Positions 44,404 to 53,808 of a stretch of DNA of 64,000 nt are shown here, piece by piece. Position 1 is the first letter of the stretch. Every line of letters begins with the position of its first letter. Below the pieces are notes generated by a model. The model was not told the DNA's origin and made no database searches. It saw only the letters and a program-made list of their open reading frames with translations. This stretch comes from Lacihabitans sp. CCS-44. Lineage in GTDB: Bacteria > Bacteroidota > Bacteroidia > Cytophagales > Spirosomataceae. The stretch is taken from contig NZ_RJUE01000001.1 in NCBI RefSeq assembly GCF_024343735.1, forward strand, positions 124,001 through 188,000. The letters run 5' to 3'. Made by a program: the position numbers and the translations under genes.

Positions 44404-47400
44404 TTAAAATTCTAAATTTATACCCAAATTAAATACTTTATTTGCTGGGTAGTTACCATTGTCAATACCCATTGCACCATCGTTTACAGCACCACCAGCA
44501 CCAATGTTGGCGTTAGATATAGCAGGATCTGTACCAAAATATTTAGTAAGTGTTAAAAGGTTTTGGCCTTGTACATATACTCTAGCTCTTGATACACCTA
44601 TTTTGCTTATGATAGACTTAGGCAAAGTATATCCAAGCTGTAAGTTTGTCATACGTAGGTACGAACCGTCTTGAATATAAAAAGTAGAAGCATTTGGTGA
44701 AGAACGGTCGTTCTGATTAATTTTTGGATATGCTTTACCATCAACTATTTTACCTTGATTTTCAAGAATGTTGTTCAATACGTTGGCATTGAAGTTCATG
44801 AAATAAGACTGAATCCAATAGCCCGTAAATATTTCGTTACCGTAGCTTCCAAACCAGAATGAGTTCAGGTCAAAGTTTTTGTAATTTGCACCAATGTTGA
44901 AACCACCTGTCAATTTCGGATGTGGGTTACCATTAATAGTAACATCACTACCATTTACAACACCGTCACCATTTACGTCTCTATATTTTAGACCTCCAAT
45001 AGCTGCAGCACCAGTACCTGTATGAGCTTTTAATTCAGCTTCTGTAGTAATTAAACCATCAACAATGTAACCGTTGAATGAAGAAATAGGATATCCTACT
45101 TTACTGATTACAGAAATACCTGAGTTAGGAATACGACTGTTCAAACCAGTACCGTCTGTAAAGAAAAAGTCAGCTGTTCCAGAAACTTTCTGAACTTCAT
45201 TTCTATAATGACTTAGGTTCAAACCAAAGTTAAGGTTAAGGTCATTGCTAACTTTTTTACGATAGTTAGCCGATAAGTCCCATCCTGTATTTAGCATAGC
45301 TCCTACGTTTACAAATGGCGGAGCAGCAGCACCGGCAGTTCCTACCAAAGCAGGGTTGTAAAGTAGATTTTCAGTATTTCTAGAATAAACATCTAGAACC
45401 AAAGTCAAAGAGTTGTTCAACAAAGCTGCATCAAAACCTATGTTTTTGCTTTTAGAGGTTTCCCATTTAGTATTAGGGTTACCACGAGAAGTCAGTGCAT
45501 ATCCTGTAGCAGCACTACCGTTAGTACCATTTATGTCATAAAAAGTATTACCCACAGCACCACCATAAATATCTGAGAAGTTATAGTTTCTAATCTCTTG
45601 GTTACCTAGCTCACCATACGATGCTCTAATTTTCAAATCAGACAACCATGAAATATCCTGCATAAAGCTCTCCTGAGACAATCTCCAACCTACCGAAACC
45701 GCAGGGAAGATACCGTATCTGTTGGCTGTAGTAAACTTAGAAGAACCATCACGACGAATAGTACCTGAAATCAAGTATTTATCGTTAAATGCGTAGTCAA
45801 CTTTACCAAAATAAGAAGCAAGCTTTGAAGCGTTACCAGAAGAATTGACGTTTCTTGAAGCTGGATCACCCAAAGCGGTGTTCAAATACCATGCGTTAAC
45901 ATCTGTAGTGAAATAACCAGCCAATTGTCCAAACATATCTCTATATTTATTAGCAATAGCTTCTTGTCCAACTAAAGCACCAATGGCATGCTTTCCAATA
46001 TTTTTGTTGTACTGTAAAGTATTGGTAAAGTTCCAAGTTGTTCCTTGAGTCCAAGTTTCGTTAAAAATCCTAGCACCAGCAGTTCTTGGTCCCTCAGCAC
46101 GGTATGGCTGCTCGTAGGTAAAAGTACGTCTCCATGAGCTACCCATGTCTACTCCAAAATTAGTTCTTGCTTTTAGGCCATCAATAATATCAAACTCTAA
46201 ATACATGTTACCCAAAAGTCTTCTATTGGTGTTTGTATTGTTGCTATTATCAATCAAAACCTGAGTAGGGTTTGTAAAGTTACCAGTTATAGCCGCTTGG
46301 TGACTACCAGGACCGCCATTAATGTTGGTTAAAGGAACAACAGGAGTAGCTTTTATTACTTCTCCAATTACACCAAACTCGTTGTTGTTACCACCTCTTG
46401 TAGATACTCCAACTCCCCAGTTATTAGCAAACATTAAGTTTTCGCCAATACGTAGTTTCTTACCTATTTTATAGCTAGAGTTTGCACGAATAGTTCCTCT
46501 GTTAAAATCAGTTTGTTTTAATATACCTTCTTGGTTTAAATAAGAAGCCGAGATATTAAAAGATGCTGATTCTGTACCACCAGATAGGTTTAAACTATGA
46601 TCGTGGATTTGGGCAGTTCTAGTTATTGCCTCCCACCAGTTAGTACCTACTGTGTTTGTCTCAGAAATCATATTATTGATAGGATCAAATACACCTGGGC
46701 TTATGGCTCCATGAATATTTACCGCATCATGCACATATTTTGGAAATGAACCATCCGTAGCAAACCATGTAGGCACAGCTCCAGCAAACTTAAGTCTAGT
46801 AGCATCTGCATAATATTCAGACGACTGATTTAATACTTGATCATATCCTTTTACTGGATTAGCAACACCAAAAGATCCATTGTAAGAAACTTTCGTCTTA
46901 CCAGCTTTTCCTTGCTTAGTAGTGATAACGATTACACCATTAGAAGCACGTGAACCATAAATTGAAGCTGTTGAAGCGTCTTTCAATACTTGCAACGACT
47001 CAATGTCTTCAGGGTTTATGGTATTTTGGAATTTATCCAAAACTGGAACTCCATCTATAACATATAATGGATCATTTGAAGTAAATGACGATATACCACG
47101 AATACGAATATTTGTAGCATCACCAGGTGATCCAGAAGTTGAAATGTTCACACCCGCTGCTCTACCTCCAAGGTTTTGCAAAAACGAACTTGATTTTACT
47201 GTTTTAAGTTCGTCCGTGTTGATAACAGTTACTGCACCAGTGATGTCTTTCTTACGAATAGACTGATATCCTGTTACAACTAACTCTTCTAAGTTTGCAG
47301 CGTCTTCTGTTAAAGAAACATCTACTACACTTTGACTACCAACAACAACTTCGGTCGACTTGTATCCAACAAAGCTGAATACCAAAACATCGCCTGCCCC

Positions 47401-47613
47401 ATTAACATCGATTGAATACTTTCCGTTACCGTCTGTGGCAACTCCCTTGGTGCTACCTTTAATGGTTACAGAAGCACCTGGAATGCCAGAGTCGTCACCA
47501 GAATCGGTAACTCTACCGCTTACTTTTCTCCCTTGTGCAAATGCGAATTGCGACGTAAGAGCCACACCTAACATGAGCATCAGGAAAGACCTCAAATAAA
47601 GTTTTACTTTCAT
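44404..47613 (-). CDS. SusC/RagA-family TonB-linked outer-membrane transporter
   Basis: A 1069-residue TonB-dependent outer-membrane transporter of the SusC type. The signal peptide ends AFAQ (about residue 27), a carboxypeptidase-D-regulatory-like domain (about 30-110) is followed by the plug with NIRIRGISSF, the SusC hallmark LYVIDGVPVLD and SIYGSRASNGVIVITTKQG, then the barrel to residue 1069. No N-terminal STN domain is seen, so it is not obviously tied to an anti-sigma factor pathway. With SusD it imports an unknown oligomeric nutrient. It begins an operon with a good promoter at 47677 and an inverted repeat at the predicted transcript start. Confidence 0.96.
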   Translation of the reverse strand: MKVKLYLRSFLMLMLGVALTSQFAFAQGRKVSGRVTDSGDDSGIPGASVTIKGSTKGVATDGNGKYSIDVNGAGDVLVFSFVGYKSTEVVVGSQSVVDVSLTEDAANLEELVVTGYQSIRKKDITGAVTVINTDELKTVKSSSFLQNLGGRAAGVNISTSGSPGDATNIRIRGISSFTSNDPLYVIDGVPVLDKFQNTINPEDIESLQVLKDASTASIYGSRASNGVIVITTKQGKAGKTKVSYNGSFGVANPVKGYDQVLNQSSEYYADATRLKFAGAVPTWFATDGSFPKYVHDAVNIHGAISPGVFDPINNMISETNTVGTNWWEAITRTAQIHDHSLNLSGGTESASFNISASYLNQEGILKQTDFNRGTIRANSSYKIGKKLRIGENLMFANNWGVGVSTRGGNNNEFGVIGEVIKATPVVPLTNINGGPGSHQAAITGNFTNPTQVLIDNSNNTNTNRRLLGNMYLEFDIIDGLKARTNFGVDMGSSWRRTFTYEQPYRAEGPRTAGARIFNETWTQGTTWNFTNTLQYNKNIGKHAIGALVGQEAIANKYRDMFGQLAGYFTTDVNAWYLNTALGDPASRNVNSSGNASKLASYFGKVDYAFNDKYLISGTIRRDGSSKFTTANRYGIFPAVSVGWRLSQESFMQDISWLSDLKIRASYGELGNQEIRNYNFSDIYGGAVGNTFYDINGTNGSAATGYALTSRGNPNTKWETSKSKNIGFDAALLNNSLTLVLDVYSRNTENLLYNPALVGTAGAAAPPFVNVGAMLNTGWDLSANYRKKVSNDLNLNFGLNLSHYRNEVQKVSGTADFFFTDGTGLNSRIPNSGISVISKVGYPISSFNGYIVDGLITTEAELKAHTGTGAAAIGGLKYRDVNGDGVVNGSDVTINGNPHPKLTGGFNIGANYKNFDLNSFWFGSYGNEIFTGYWIQSYFMNFNANVLNNILENQGKIVDGKAYPKINQNDRSSPNASTFYIQDGSYLRMTNLQLGYTLPKSIISKIGVSRARVYVQGQNLLTLTKYFGTDPAISNANIGAGGAVNDGAMGIDNGNYPANKVFNLGINLEF

Positions 47614-47651
47614 AGAACTTGATGGTTAAAAATGATTAAATAGATTAATTA

Positions 47652-47672
47652 ATTCAAACAAAATGTTTGAAT
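47652..47672. promoter_or_regulatory. Inverted repeat at the susC transcript start
   Basis: A 9-bp perfect inverted repeat with a 3-nt centre, ATTCAAACA-AAA-TGTTTGAAT. It lies just inside the predicted start of the susC transcript, 39-59 nt before the ATG, between the promoter and the gene. It could be an operator or a leader hairpin. Confidence 0.5.
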
Positions 47673-47676
47673 AGTG

Positions 47677-47706
47677 CAATATTAGGCATAAAATATGAAA
47701 TGTCAA
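47677..47706 (-). promoter_or_regulatory. Putative promoter of susC-susD
   Basis: On the minus strand: TTG (47706-47704), exactly 19 nt, then TAATATTG (47684-47677), one mismatch from TAnnTTTG. The start of transcription would fall near 47670, on the inverted repeat. No gene-like frame is present in the rest of 47707-47940. Confidence 0.5.
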
Positions 47707-47940
47707 TAATACAAATAAAAAAAATTGCACTTAATCATGAAAAAAATATCCTTTGGTCGATTAAAACTCAATTTTTTAGCGAAAAAATGTTAATTATCTA
47801 TTCTATATTCGAAATATTTTATAGAAAAAATTGATGATTTTATACTTTTTAGAGGGCAAATAAATAAAAAATATACAATTGTATATTTAACCAATTAACT
47901 GTCTGTTTGTTAAAAGAATTTATTAAATAATTTTTACAAA

Positions 47941-47967
47941 AAATAAAGGCTAAAATATCAGCCTTTT
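47941..47967 (-). terminator. Putative terminator after the lamin-tail protein gene
   Basis: A 7-bp stem AAAGGCT/AGCCTTT (47945-47951 with 47960-47966) and an 8-nt loop; on the minus strand it is followed by a T-rich stretch. It lies 9 nt beyond the stop of the gene at 47976. Confidence 0.65.
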
Positions 47968-47975
47968 ATAGGAAT

Positions 47976-49637
47976 CTAATTAGAGCCAAGAACACATTTT
48001 GCCAGAAAACTTTGATTGAATTTGGACGAGTAAACGGTGATTTTGAAAACATAATACCCAACGGGCAGTAATTGGCCACTATTATCTTTTCCATCCCACT
48101 CTATTTCACCTTGTGTGCCTAGTGTAAAGTTACTGAGCAATTTCTTTACCGTAACACCATTTTTGTTTAAAACCTCCACGGAGGCCGAGGAGCCGGCCGA
48201 ATTTAGTTGATATTTAAGCTTAGTCGTATTGTTTTCGTTGACTTGATAGGGATTAAAAATAATGGGTTCTGCATAAAAAATATTCTGCAGAGCATCTGTC
48301 AGAGTTTGGGAATTTTCGAAACCTGGGGTAGCATAACCGTAATCCGACGAAGCTGAGGTCCAAATGGCCTTCCCCGAACCAAGGTTGGTTCTTTCAAGAG
48401 AAATACCTTTGGAATTGACGACCAATTCATGATGATTCTTTTCATTGTAAGCAAACCTTTCAAATTCTTCACCCTGATCGTTTAAAAGTACAACTGTTCC
48501 TTCTTCATTGTTATAAGCAGGCATCTGCTGAACTTCAATCACATTGCCAGTTTTGGGGTAATTGTCCATCAAAAAAGACTTTCCTGTTGTAAAAGCTACA
48601 AATCCTTTGGGTTTTAAGAGTAAATCATATGAAATTAACTCAGTAATGTCAGATATTTGGCCCCCAGTTTCAAGCTTCGCCAATTTCCATTTTTTAAGAT
48701 TCAAGGTTTTATTTGATGTGTTATAAACCTCCACAAAGTCCTCCCCGCCTATTCTGGGATTAAAAAGTACTTCTGAAAGCAATATTTCGCCTTTAACAGC
48801 TGGCAGCAAATTCCAAAATTCCACTTCTATATCTCCACCCGAATTTCCAGAGCAATCCTTCAAATTCGAAATTTTCAACTTTAACATCTCCCCAGTTTCC
48901 AAAGATGCATCCAAACGAACCTGCACTTGAGAAGTTTTGTAAGGATTGAATAATACTTCTAGAATTTGGTGCGGTGAGTCCACAATTGAAAAGTTATTTC
49001 GTTTGCCCAAAAAATCCTTAGATAGATTCTCATCAAAATTCAGGATAACCTGATCATTATCCACATTGAAATTCAATAACTTAGGAGGTAAAATATCTGG
49101 ATTTTCTTTTTTTACTGAGTTAACTTTACCAGGCGTTCCTCCAATTATGTTAGCAGATGACGCCCAATTTTGATCTTTCACACAAGCAAAACCAGTGTCA
49201 ATCATTTCTAAGCTTATTCCTCCATCGTTTTTTAAAGTATGCCAGTTTGAGCTGTAATCAATATAAAATACATCCTGACCATGATCGTTTTTCAGAACTA
49301 AAAGACTTCCCTCGTTACTAAGTGAGAAATTTGGCAGAGGAATTATTCGTCCAAAATCCCTAAACTCTGCCTCATATCCTTTTCTAAAAACCAAAGCATA
49401 CGCATTTGATTTTATGATTGAATCAGGAAATGAAGCCGAAAAACTTCCATAATAAAGTTTGAAATTTTTAAGACTGATATCGTTTGGACTAGGATTGTAA
49501 ATCTCCAAATATTCTCTTTCCGGCAATCCTTTGGATGGTGTTGGGTCTGCCATGATTTCTGTAATGATGAGTTGGTGAGTTTGGCCGAAGCTTTGGAAAC
49601 TTGTCAAAACAAATAAAAACAGAAGCTTAATATTCAT
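47976..49637 (-). CDS. Secreted protein with lamin-tail domains
   Basis: A 553-residue exported protein. A signal peptide (1-19, ending SFGQ) is followed by a lamin-tail (LTD) domain starting LIITEIMADPTP with the classic EYLEIYNPS (about 21-135), an Ig-like module (PPKLLNFNVDNDQVILNFDE, about 185-280), a second LTD (ILLSEVLFNPRIGGEDFVEVYN, about 284-400) and a C-terminal FlgD-like Ig domain with GEIEWDGKDNSGQLLPVGYY (about 508-527) near the end. The last feature is often seen in proteins leaving through the type IX route, but a typical sorting domain is not certain. The partner is unknown; LTD domains suggest binding or a structural role outside the cell. Confidence 0.82.
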   Translation of the reverse strand: MNIKLLFLFVLTSFQSFGQTHQLIITEIMADPTPSKGLPEREYLEIYNPSPNDISLKNFKLYYGSFSASFPDSIIKSNAYALVFRKGYEAEFRDFGRIIPLPNFSLSNEGSLLVLKNDHGQDVFYIDYSSNWHTLKNDGGISLEMIDTGFACVKDQNWASSANIIGGTPGKVNSVKKENPDILPPKLLNFNVDNDQVILNFDENLSKDFLGKRNNFSIVDSPHQILEVLFNPYKTSQVQVRLDASLETGEMLKLKISNLKDCSGNSGGDIEVEFWNLLPAVKGEILLSEVLFNPRIGGEDFVEVYNTSNKTLNLKKWKLAKLETGGQISDITELISYDLLLKPKGFVAFTTGKSFLMDNYPKTGNVIEVQQMPAYNNEEGTVVLLNDQGEEFERFAYNEKNHHELVVNSKGISLERTNLGSGKAIWTSASSDYGYATPGFENSQTLTDALQNIFYAEPIIFNPYQVNENNTTKLKYQLNSAGSSASVEVLNKNGVTVKKLLSNFTLGTQGEIEWDGKDNSGQLLPVGYYVFKITVYSSKFNQSFLAKCVLGSN

Positions 49638-50040
49638 TATATAGGTGATTTAGTATTTGACAAAGTAAATAACTTTATTTTTTATCTCAAAAAAAAACAG
49701 TAGACATTATTTTGAACAAAAACATTTCACAAACTGTGATTATACCTTTAAAACCTGCAAGAAAAACACCTTAAACGATAGGCAATAGCCCAAATTTGAA
49801 TTTAAAAATACATATGAAACTTTGATAGAAAATACAATTTTAAACACTAAATACTTGATTTTCGGCTATAACAAATAATAAGCCAAATTATCCTCAAAGA
49901 AGATTTCACAGCACTAAACCTCTTGAAAAGCATTATTAAGACATGAAACTATTTAGAGCTTAAAACTTAGAAGTCGGCACGATTTTTGGTTGAATTCAAA
50001 CTTTAAAGCTATTGAGTTTAATATTAAAAAGTTTACCATT
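49638..50040. other. Divergent intergenic region
   Basis: About 400 bp between two divergent secreted-protein genes. A frame can be extended upstream of the gene at 50041 but has no protein character. I found no confident promoter box or hairpin. Confidence 0.5.
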
Positions 50041-52176
50041 ATGTCGTTACTAAAAAATAAAACACTGTGTTTTATTAGTTTCATGGTAATGTCTACCGCT
50101 GGTTGGAGCCAATCCACTCCCCCAGCCAAGCCTACTATTTGTACAACACCCCCTTCTGGATATTTCTCTGGAGGTGAAATGAGTCTAAGTCCACCTATTT
50201 CATGTGTGGCTTTGGGCGGAAGTACGCTAACTAATGTCACAATAACAAACAAAAATGACCCTAACAATAATGTTTTCGTAGATAACCCAGTGTTTTACTT
50301 TGACATTAACAATAATTTCAACATTGTCACAGCCACAAACGGCGTCCCGGCAATAGGTAACTCGGTAACCCAACAACTTTCTATAGGATATCATTGGATA
50401 CTTATGAAGGGTGAAAAAAATGGTAAAAAATACTTAAGTTGTACGCTGCAAGAAAACTTATTGACGCAAGTTCCAACGGTTACTGCTACTTCATGCGGTG
50501 GTAACACTGTAACGGTAACAATACCCAATACTGCGGAGAATCAACACAACAGGTACACTATAGACTGGGGTAATGGCACCTCAGATGTTATTAACACTGC
50601 CTCAACAGCATTACCTCAAGAAAGAAAGAAAACCTTCGTAGGTGCCCCAACCTCAATCAAAATACAAGGAGTTTACTTAAGAAACAATTTTACTGTTTGT
50701 CCCACTAACTTTATTCAAATATCTACAGATGCCGACAAAAATACACTATTACATACGTTAGAAGGAGAGAACAACGGTAAAGAAGTGAAATTACAATTTG
50801 CTGGTGCTCAACCCGGTACTGTTTATGATGTAATGGCAGCAGTGGACAATGGAACCGCATTATCAAATTGGACCAAACTAGCGGATGGCATAAATGGTTT
50901 AGCTACCGTCACTGGTCTAGATCCCAATAACAAATACTGTTTCAAATTGAGAAGTAAAAACTCTTGTGGCCTAGATGTATTTTCACTAAATACACTTTGT
51001 ACGATTAATCTAAAACCAACAATAAAATCAAGTAGCAGTGTGGATATGAAATGGAATCTACCAACAGAGCCTAATACGATTCCCACTCGTCTGAATTTAG
51101 TTAAAGATGTAGAAGGATGTACAAACTGCTTGAACAATATTCCATTCACTAGTCCAATTACTACTGTTTACACCGATGGCACACTAGATTGTTCTAAAAA
51201 ATACCTTTACAGAGTCACATATAGGTACGCCAATGTCACCTTTGATGGAACCGCTTGGCCTATCAATATTCGTTCGTCTCAAGTTACAGTGGATTTAAAA
51301 TCGAATCTCACATCTGCCAAACCAGAATACTTGGTTTCGGTTGGATTTGACCCAAATGACGATACAAGGGTGAGAGTGAACATAGTAACAGATGCTAACA
51401 CAAGTATCCAAAATAAATATATATTCTATAGAGCTGAAAACGAAAGCCAAATTTTCGAGAAACTTGGCGAAAGAAATGCAAACGTATTTGACGATGTGGC
51501 AATATCTGGTGAAATCAAATCTTACTGCTATAAATACCAAATAGAAGACAAATGTGGTGTAATGTCTGAACTTTCAGATCCTTTTTGTACAATAATGCTA
51601 AACTCTAAGAGCCAAGGCATGCTAAATTGGTCACCATATTTAATTCCCCCGGATATTTATACAAGTGCATCTCCAGTAGACTATAGTCTAGAATATTTTG
51701 ATGAAGATATCAATTCGTTCATTCCTTTAAAGACTACCGAAAAACTGGAGCAGTCTGTTCAAGATTTGTTAGATGCTTCATCTCAAGCAGAAATCAAGTT
51801 CAGAGTAATGGGTAGACAATATGTAGACACCGATTTATTCACAAACCAGTTTATAAATTCCTACTCTAATCCATTTATATTGCAGGTTCCTCCCGGCTTG
51901 TTTGCACCATCAGCATTTACTCCAAATGGAGAAGGGCCCATAGAGTCTGAAACATTCAAAATAATGGGGAAATTTGTAGCTTCAGGAAGTTTCAAAGTTT
52001 TTGACAGATGGGGAGCCACTATTTTTGAGGCAGACAACCTTGCTGAATCGTGGGATGGTACTGAAAAAAACGGCATTAAGCCAGCACCTCCCGGAACATA
52101 TGCTTATACTATATATGCGGTAAGTGACAATGGCTTGAGTTTTAGAAAAACGGGTTCGGTTTTATTGCTTCGCTAG
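50041..52176 (+). CDS. Secreted protein with gliding-associated CHU_C sorting domain
   Basis: A 711-residue exported protein. The ATG at 50041 is preferred over one 51 nt upstream because it places a normal signal peptide (KNKTLCFISFMVMSTAGWSQ) at the start. The middle consists of Fn3-like or Ig-like modules with many paired cysteines. The C-terminal 90 residues are the CHU_C (type B) sorting domain: FAPSAFTPNGEGP, then FKVFDRWGATIFE, ESWDGTEKNG and the end GSVLLLR. Type B domains are handled by the type IX system (encoded at 57-62 kb) and often stay on the surface as adhesin-like proteins. The function of the modules is unknown. A strong terminator follows. Confidence 0.88.
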   Translation: MSLLKNKTLCFISFMVMSTAGWSQSTPPAKPTICTTPPSGYFSGGEMSLSPPISCVALGGSTLTNVTITNKNDPNNNVFVDNPVFYFDINNNFNIVTATNGVPAIGNSVTQQLSIGYHWILMKGEKNGKKYLSCTLQENLLTQVPTVTATSCGGNTVTVTIPNTAENQHNRYTIDWGNGTSDVINTASTALPQERKKTFVGAPTSIKIQGVYLRNNFTVCPTNFIQISTDADKNTLLHTLEGENNGKEVKLQFAGAQPGTVYDVMAAVDNGTALSNWTKLADGINGLATVTGLDPNNKYCFKLRSKNSCGLDVFSLNTLCTINLKPTIKSSSSVDMKWNLPTEPNTIPTRLNLVKDVEGCTNCLNNIPFTSPITTVYTDGTLDCSKKYLYRVTYRYANVTFDGTAWPINIRSSQVTVDLKSNLTSAKPEYLVSVGFDPNDDTRVRVNIVTDANTSIQNKYIFYRAENESQIFEKLGERNANVFDDVAISGEIKSYCYKYQIEDKCGVMSELSDPFCTIMLNSKSQGMLNWSPYLIPPDIYTSASPVDYSLEYFDEDINSFIPLKTTEKLEQSVQDLLDASSQAEIKFRVMGRQYVDTDLFTNQFINSYSNPFILQVPPGLFAPSAFTPNGEGPIESETFKIMGKFVASGSFKVFDRWGATIFEADNLAESWDGTEKNGIKPAPPGTYAYTIYAVSDNGLSFRKTGSVLLLR

Positions 52177-52200
52177 ATTTACTGTATAGAATGTCACTGA

Positions 52201-52230
52201 ATAGAAAAAGGGCATTCGCCCTTTTTCTAT
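52201..52230. terminator. Bidirectional intrinsic terminator
   Basis: A 13-bp perfect stem (ATAGAAAAAGGGC at 52201-52213, complement at 52218-52230) with a 4-nt loop ATTC, and T-rich on both strands. It separates the convergent genes ending at 52176 and 52227 and overlaps the stop codon of the latter. Confidence 0.9.
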
Positions 52231-53684
52231 TCATAATCCTCTTTACTTAACATACTATCCAACAGGTCGTTAAATTTAACTCCTTCATCCAAAGGCTGCT
52301 TTGAAATCAACGAATACTCCGCCATTCCATGTAATACAAACTCCATTAAAAAGTCTTTCTGGTCTGAAGTCTCATTTGAAAAATACTTCTCAACTAGCTC
52401 CTCCAAACCATCTACTTTTTTTAAACCTTGCTTGTAGGCCTTTTGATTTTCGTCAGAAAGAAAAGTCAATGAATTGCCATTCCCAAACCACTCCACTATT
52501 TTTTTATAATCGGCACTTTTGCGTTTCTCTGGATTAGGGAAATAGGCAACAAATTCTGACCTGATAGCTTTCCCTATAAGATTATGAGCTACAAAAACTG
52601 GACCTTCTAACTCTCCTTCGTAAACCAGCTCTATTTTTCCATTGATCGCTGAAATAGCTCCATAAATATCCGAAAGCCTCAAACTTGGCTTCTTGTCACC
52701 ATTTTTCAAAGCCCTGAGTTCAGCAGAACTCAGTACATTTTCAAATGCTGAAATAGTCATTCTTGCTGAAACACCAGATTTGGAATCTACAAATTCACTA
52801 TTTCTTGCTTCTACAGCTACCTTTTCTATCAAATTCTGAAGGATTTCATTCACAAAAATACCCTTTTGACCTTCTTTCCTTTTGGCCTCTTGTTGGGTAA
52901 TTTTCTTTCCAATATCTATGCTCTTGGGATAATGGGTAATAATCTGTGAATCAATTCTATCTTTTAAAGGTGTAACTATACTTCCACGATTGGTGTAATC
53001 TTCTGGATTGGCTGTAAAGACAAACTGTATATCCAGAGGAAGCCAAAGTTTAAAGCCACGAATTTGAACATCCCCTTCCTGCAAAATATTAAATAAAGCA
53101 ACCTGAATTCTTGCCTGTAGGTCTGGAAGTTCATTGATTACAAAAACGCAACGGTTTGACCTTGGAATTAACCCAAAATGTATAACTCGCTCATCAGAAT
53201 ACGGCAATTTTAGTGTTGCGGCTTTGATAGGATCCACATCCCCAATCAAATCTGCGACAGAAACATCAGGCGTAGCTAGTTTTTCAGAATACCTTTCATT
53301 TCTGGCAAGCCAAGCTACTGGTGTATCATCTGCAAGCTCTTTTACCAAATCTCTTCCATACCTTGATATTGGACACAGAGGATCATCGTTTAATTCACTG
53401 CCTTCAATAATAGGCACGTATTCATCTAATAAATGTATAAAAAGTCGAGCTATACGGGTCTTTGCCTGGCCTCTCAAGCCCAACAAGTTGATGTTGTGCA
53501 TGGAAAGTATGGCCTTTTCAATTTCAGGAATAACCGTATTTTCATACCCCCAAATACCTTCAAAAATATTCTCTTTATTCTTAAGTTTTCTGATTAGATT
53601 ATCCCTAAGCTCTTCCTTAATAGTTTTAGATTTATAACCGTATTTCTTTAATTTCCCAAGTGTATTTATTTCTAGGAGTTCCAT
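52227..53684 (-). CDS. AAA+ ATPase of the magnesium-chelatase subunit I type, with unusual Walker motifs
   Basis: A 485-residue AAA+ ATPase resembling the BchI/MoxR side of the superfamily. The P-loop reads GLRGQAKT at residues 69-76, so the usual GxxGxGK(S/T) has Ala in place of the last Gly. The Walker B region reads CVFVINELPDL, with Asn184 where Asp is normal, followed by Glu185. Sensor-type FVFTANPEDYTNRG and the arginine-containing PLKDRIDSQ are present. No VWA-domain or chelatase H partner is adjacent, so a chaperone or remodelling role is more likely than magnesium insertion. The gene is single, converges on the CHU_C-tailed gene and diverges from mgsA. Confidence 0.85.
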   Translation of the reverse strand: MELLEINTLGKLKKYGYKSKTIKEELRDNLIRKLKNKENIFEGIWGYENTVIPEIEKAILSMHNINLLGLRGQAKTRIARLFIHLLDEYVPIIEGSELNDDPLCPISRYGRDLVKELADDTPVAWLARNERYSEKLATPDVSVADLIGDVDPIKAATLKLPYSDERVIHFGLIPRSNRCVFVINELPDLQARIQVALFNILQEGDVQIRGFKLWLPLDIQFVFTANPEDYTNRGSIVTPLKDRIDSQIITHYPKSIDIGKKITQQEAKRKEGQKGIFVNEILQNLIEKVAVEARNSEFVDSKSGVSARMTISAFENVLSSAELRALKNGDKKPSLRLSDIYGAISAINGKIELVYEGELEGPVFVAHNLIGKAIRSEFVAYFPNPEKRKSADYKKIVEWFGNGNSLTFLSDENQKAYKQGLKKVDGLEELVEKYFSNETSDQKDFLMEFVLHGMAEYSLISKQPLDEGVKFNDLLDSMLSKEDYE

Positions 53685-53782
53685 TATTCACAGATTTATT
53701 TAAAATACTAACTACAAATCAAAACAAAAGGTTTGGATAAAAGGAATTTAAGGTTTTTTCTAAAAATCCACATTTATGAAAT

Positions 53783-53790
53783 TATATTTG
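53783..53790 (+). promoter_or_regulatory. Putative -7 promoter box of mgsA
   Basis: TATATTTG matches TAnnTTTG exactly, 18 nt before the ATG at 53809. It lies downstream of an earlier in-frame ATG at 53776, which argues that 53809 is the true start. Confidence 0.5.
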
Positions 53791-53808
53791 ATAAATTTTT
53801 CTCCAGCG

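Noticed and set aside
47941-47970. A possible phase-variation hairpin upstream of the SusC leader
   Set aside because: It is the terminator of the convergent-side gene at 47976: a stem with a T-rich tail on the minus strand; no site-specific recombinase or matching repeat is present.
49990-50040. An upstream extension of the CHU_C-tailed gene by 17 codons
   Set aside because: A clean signal peptide starts at 50041 and the extension is polar and AT-driven.
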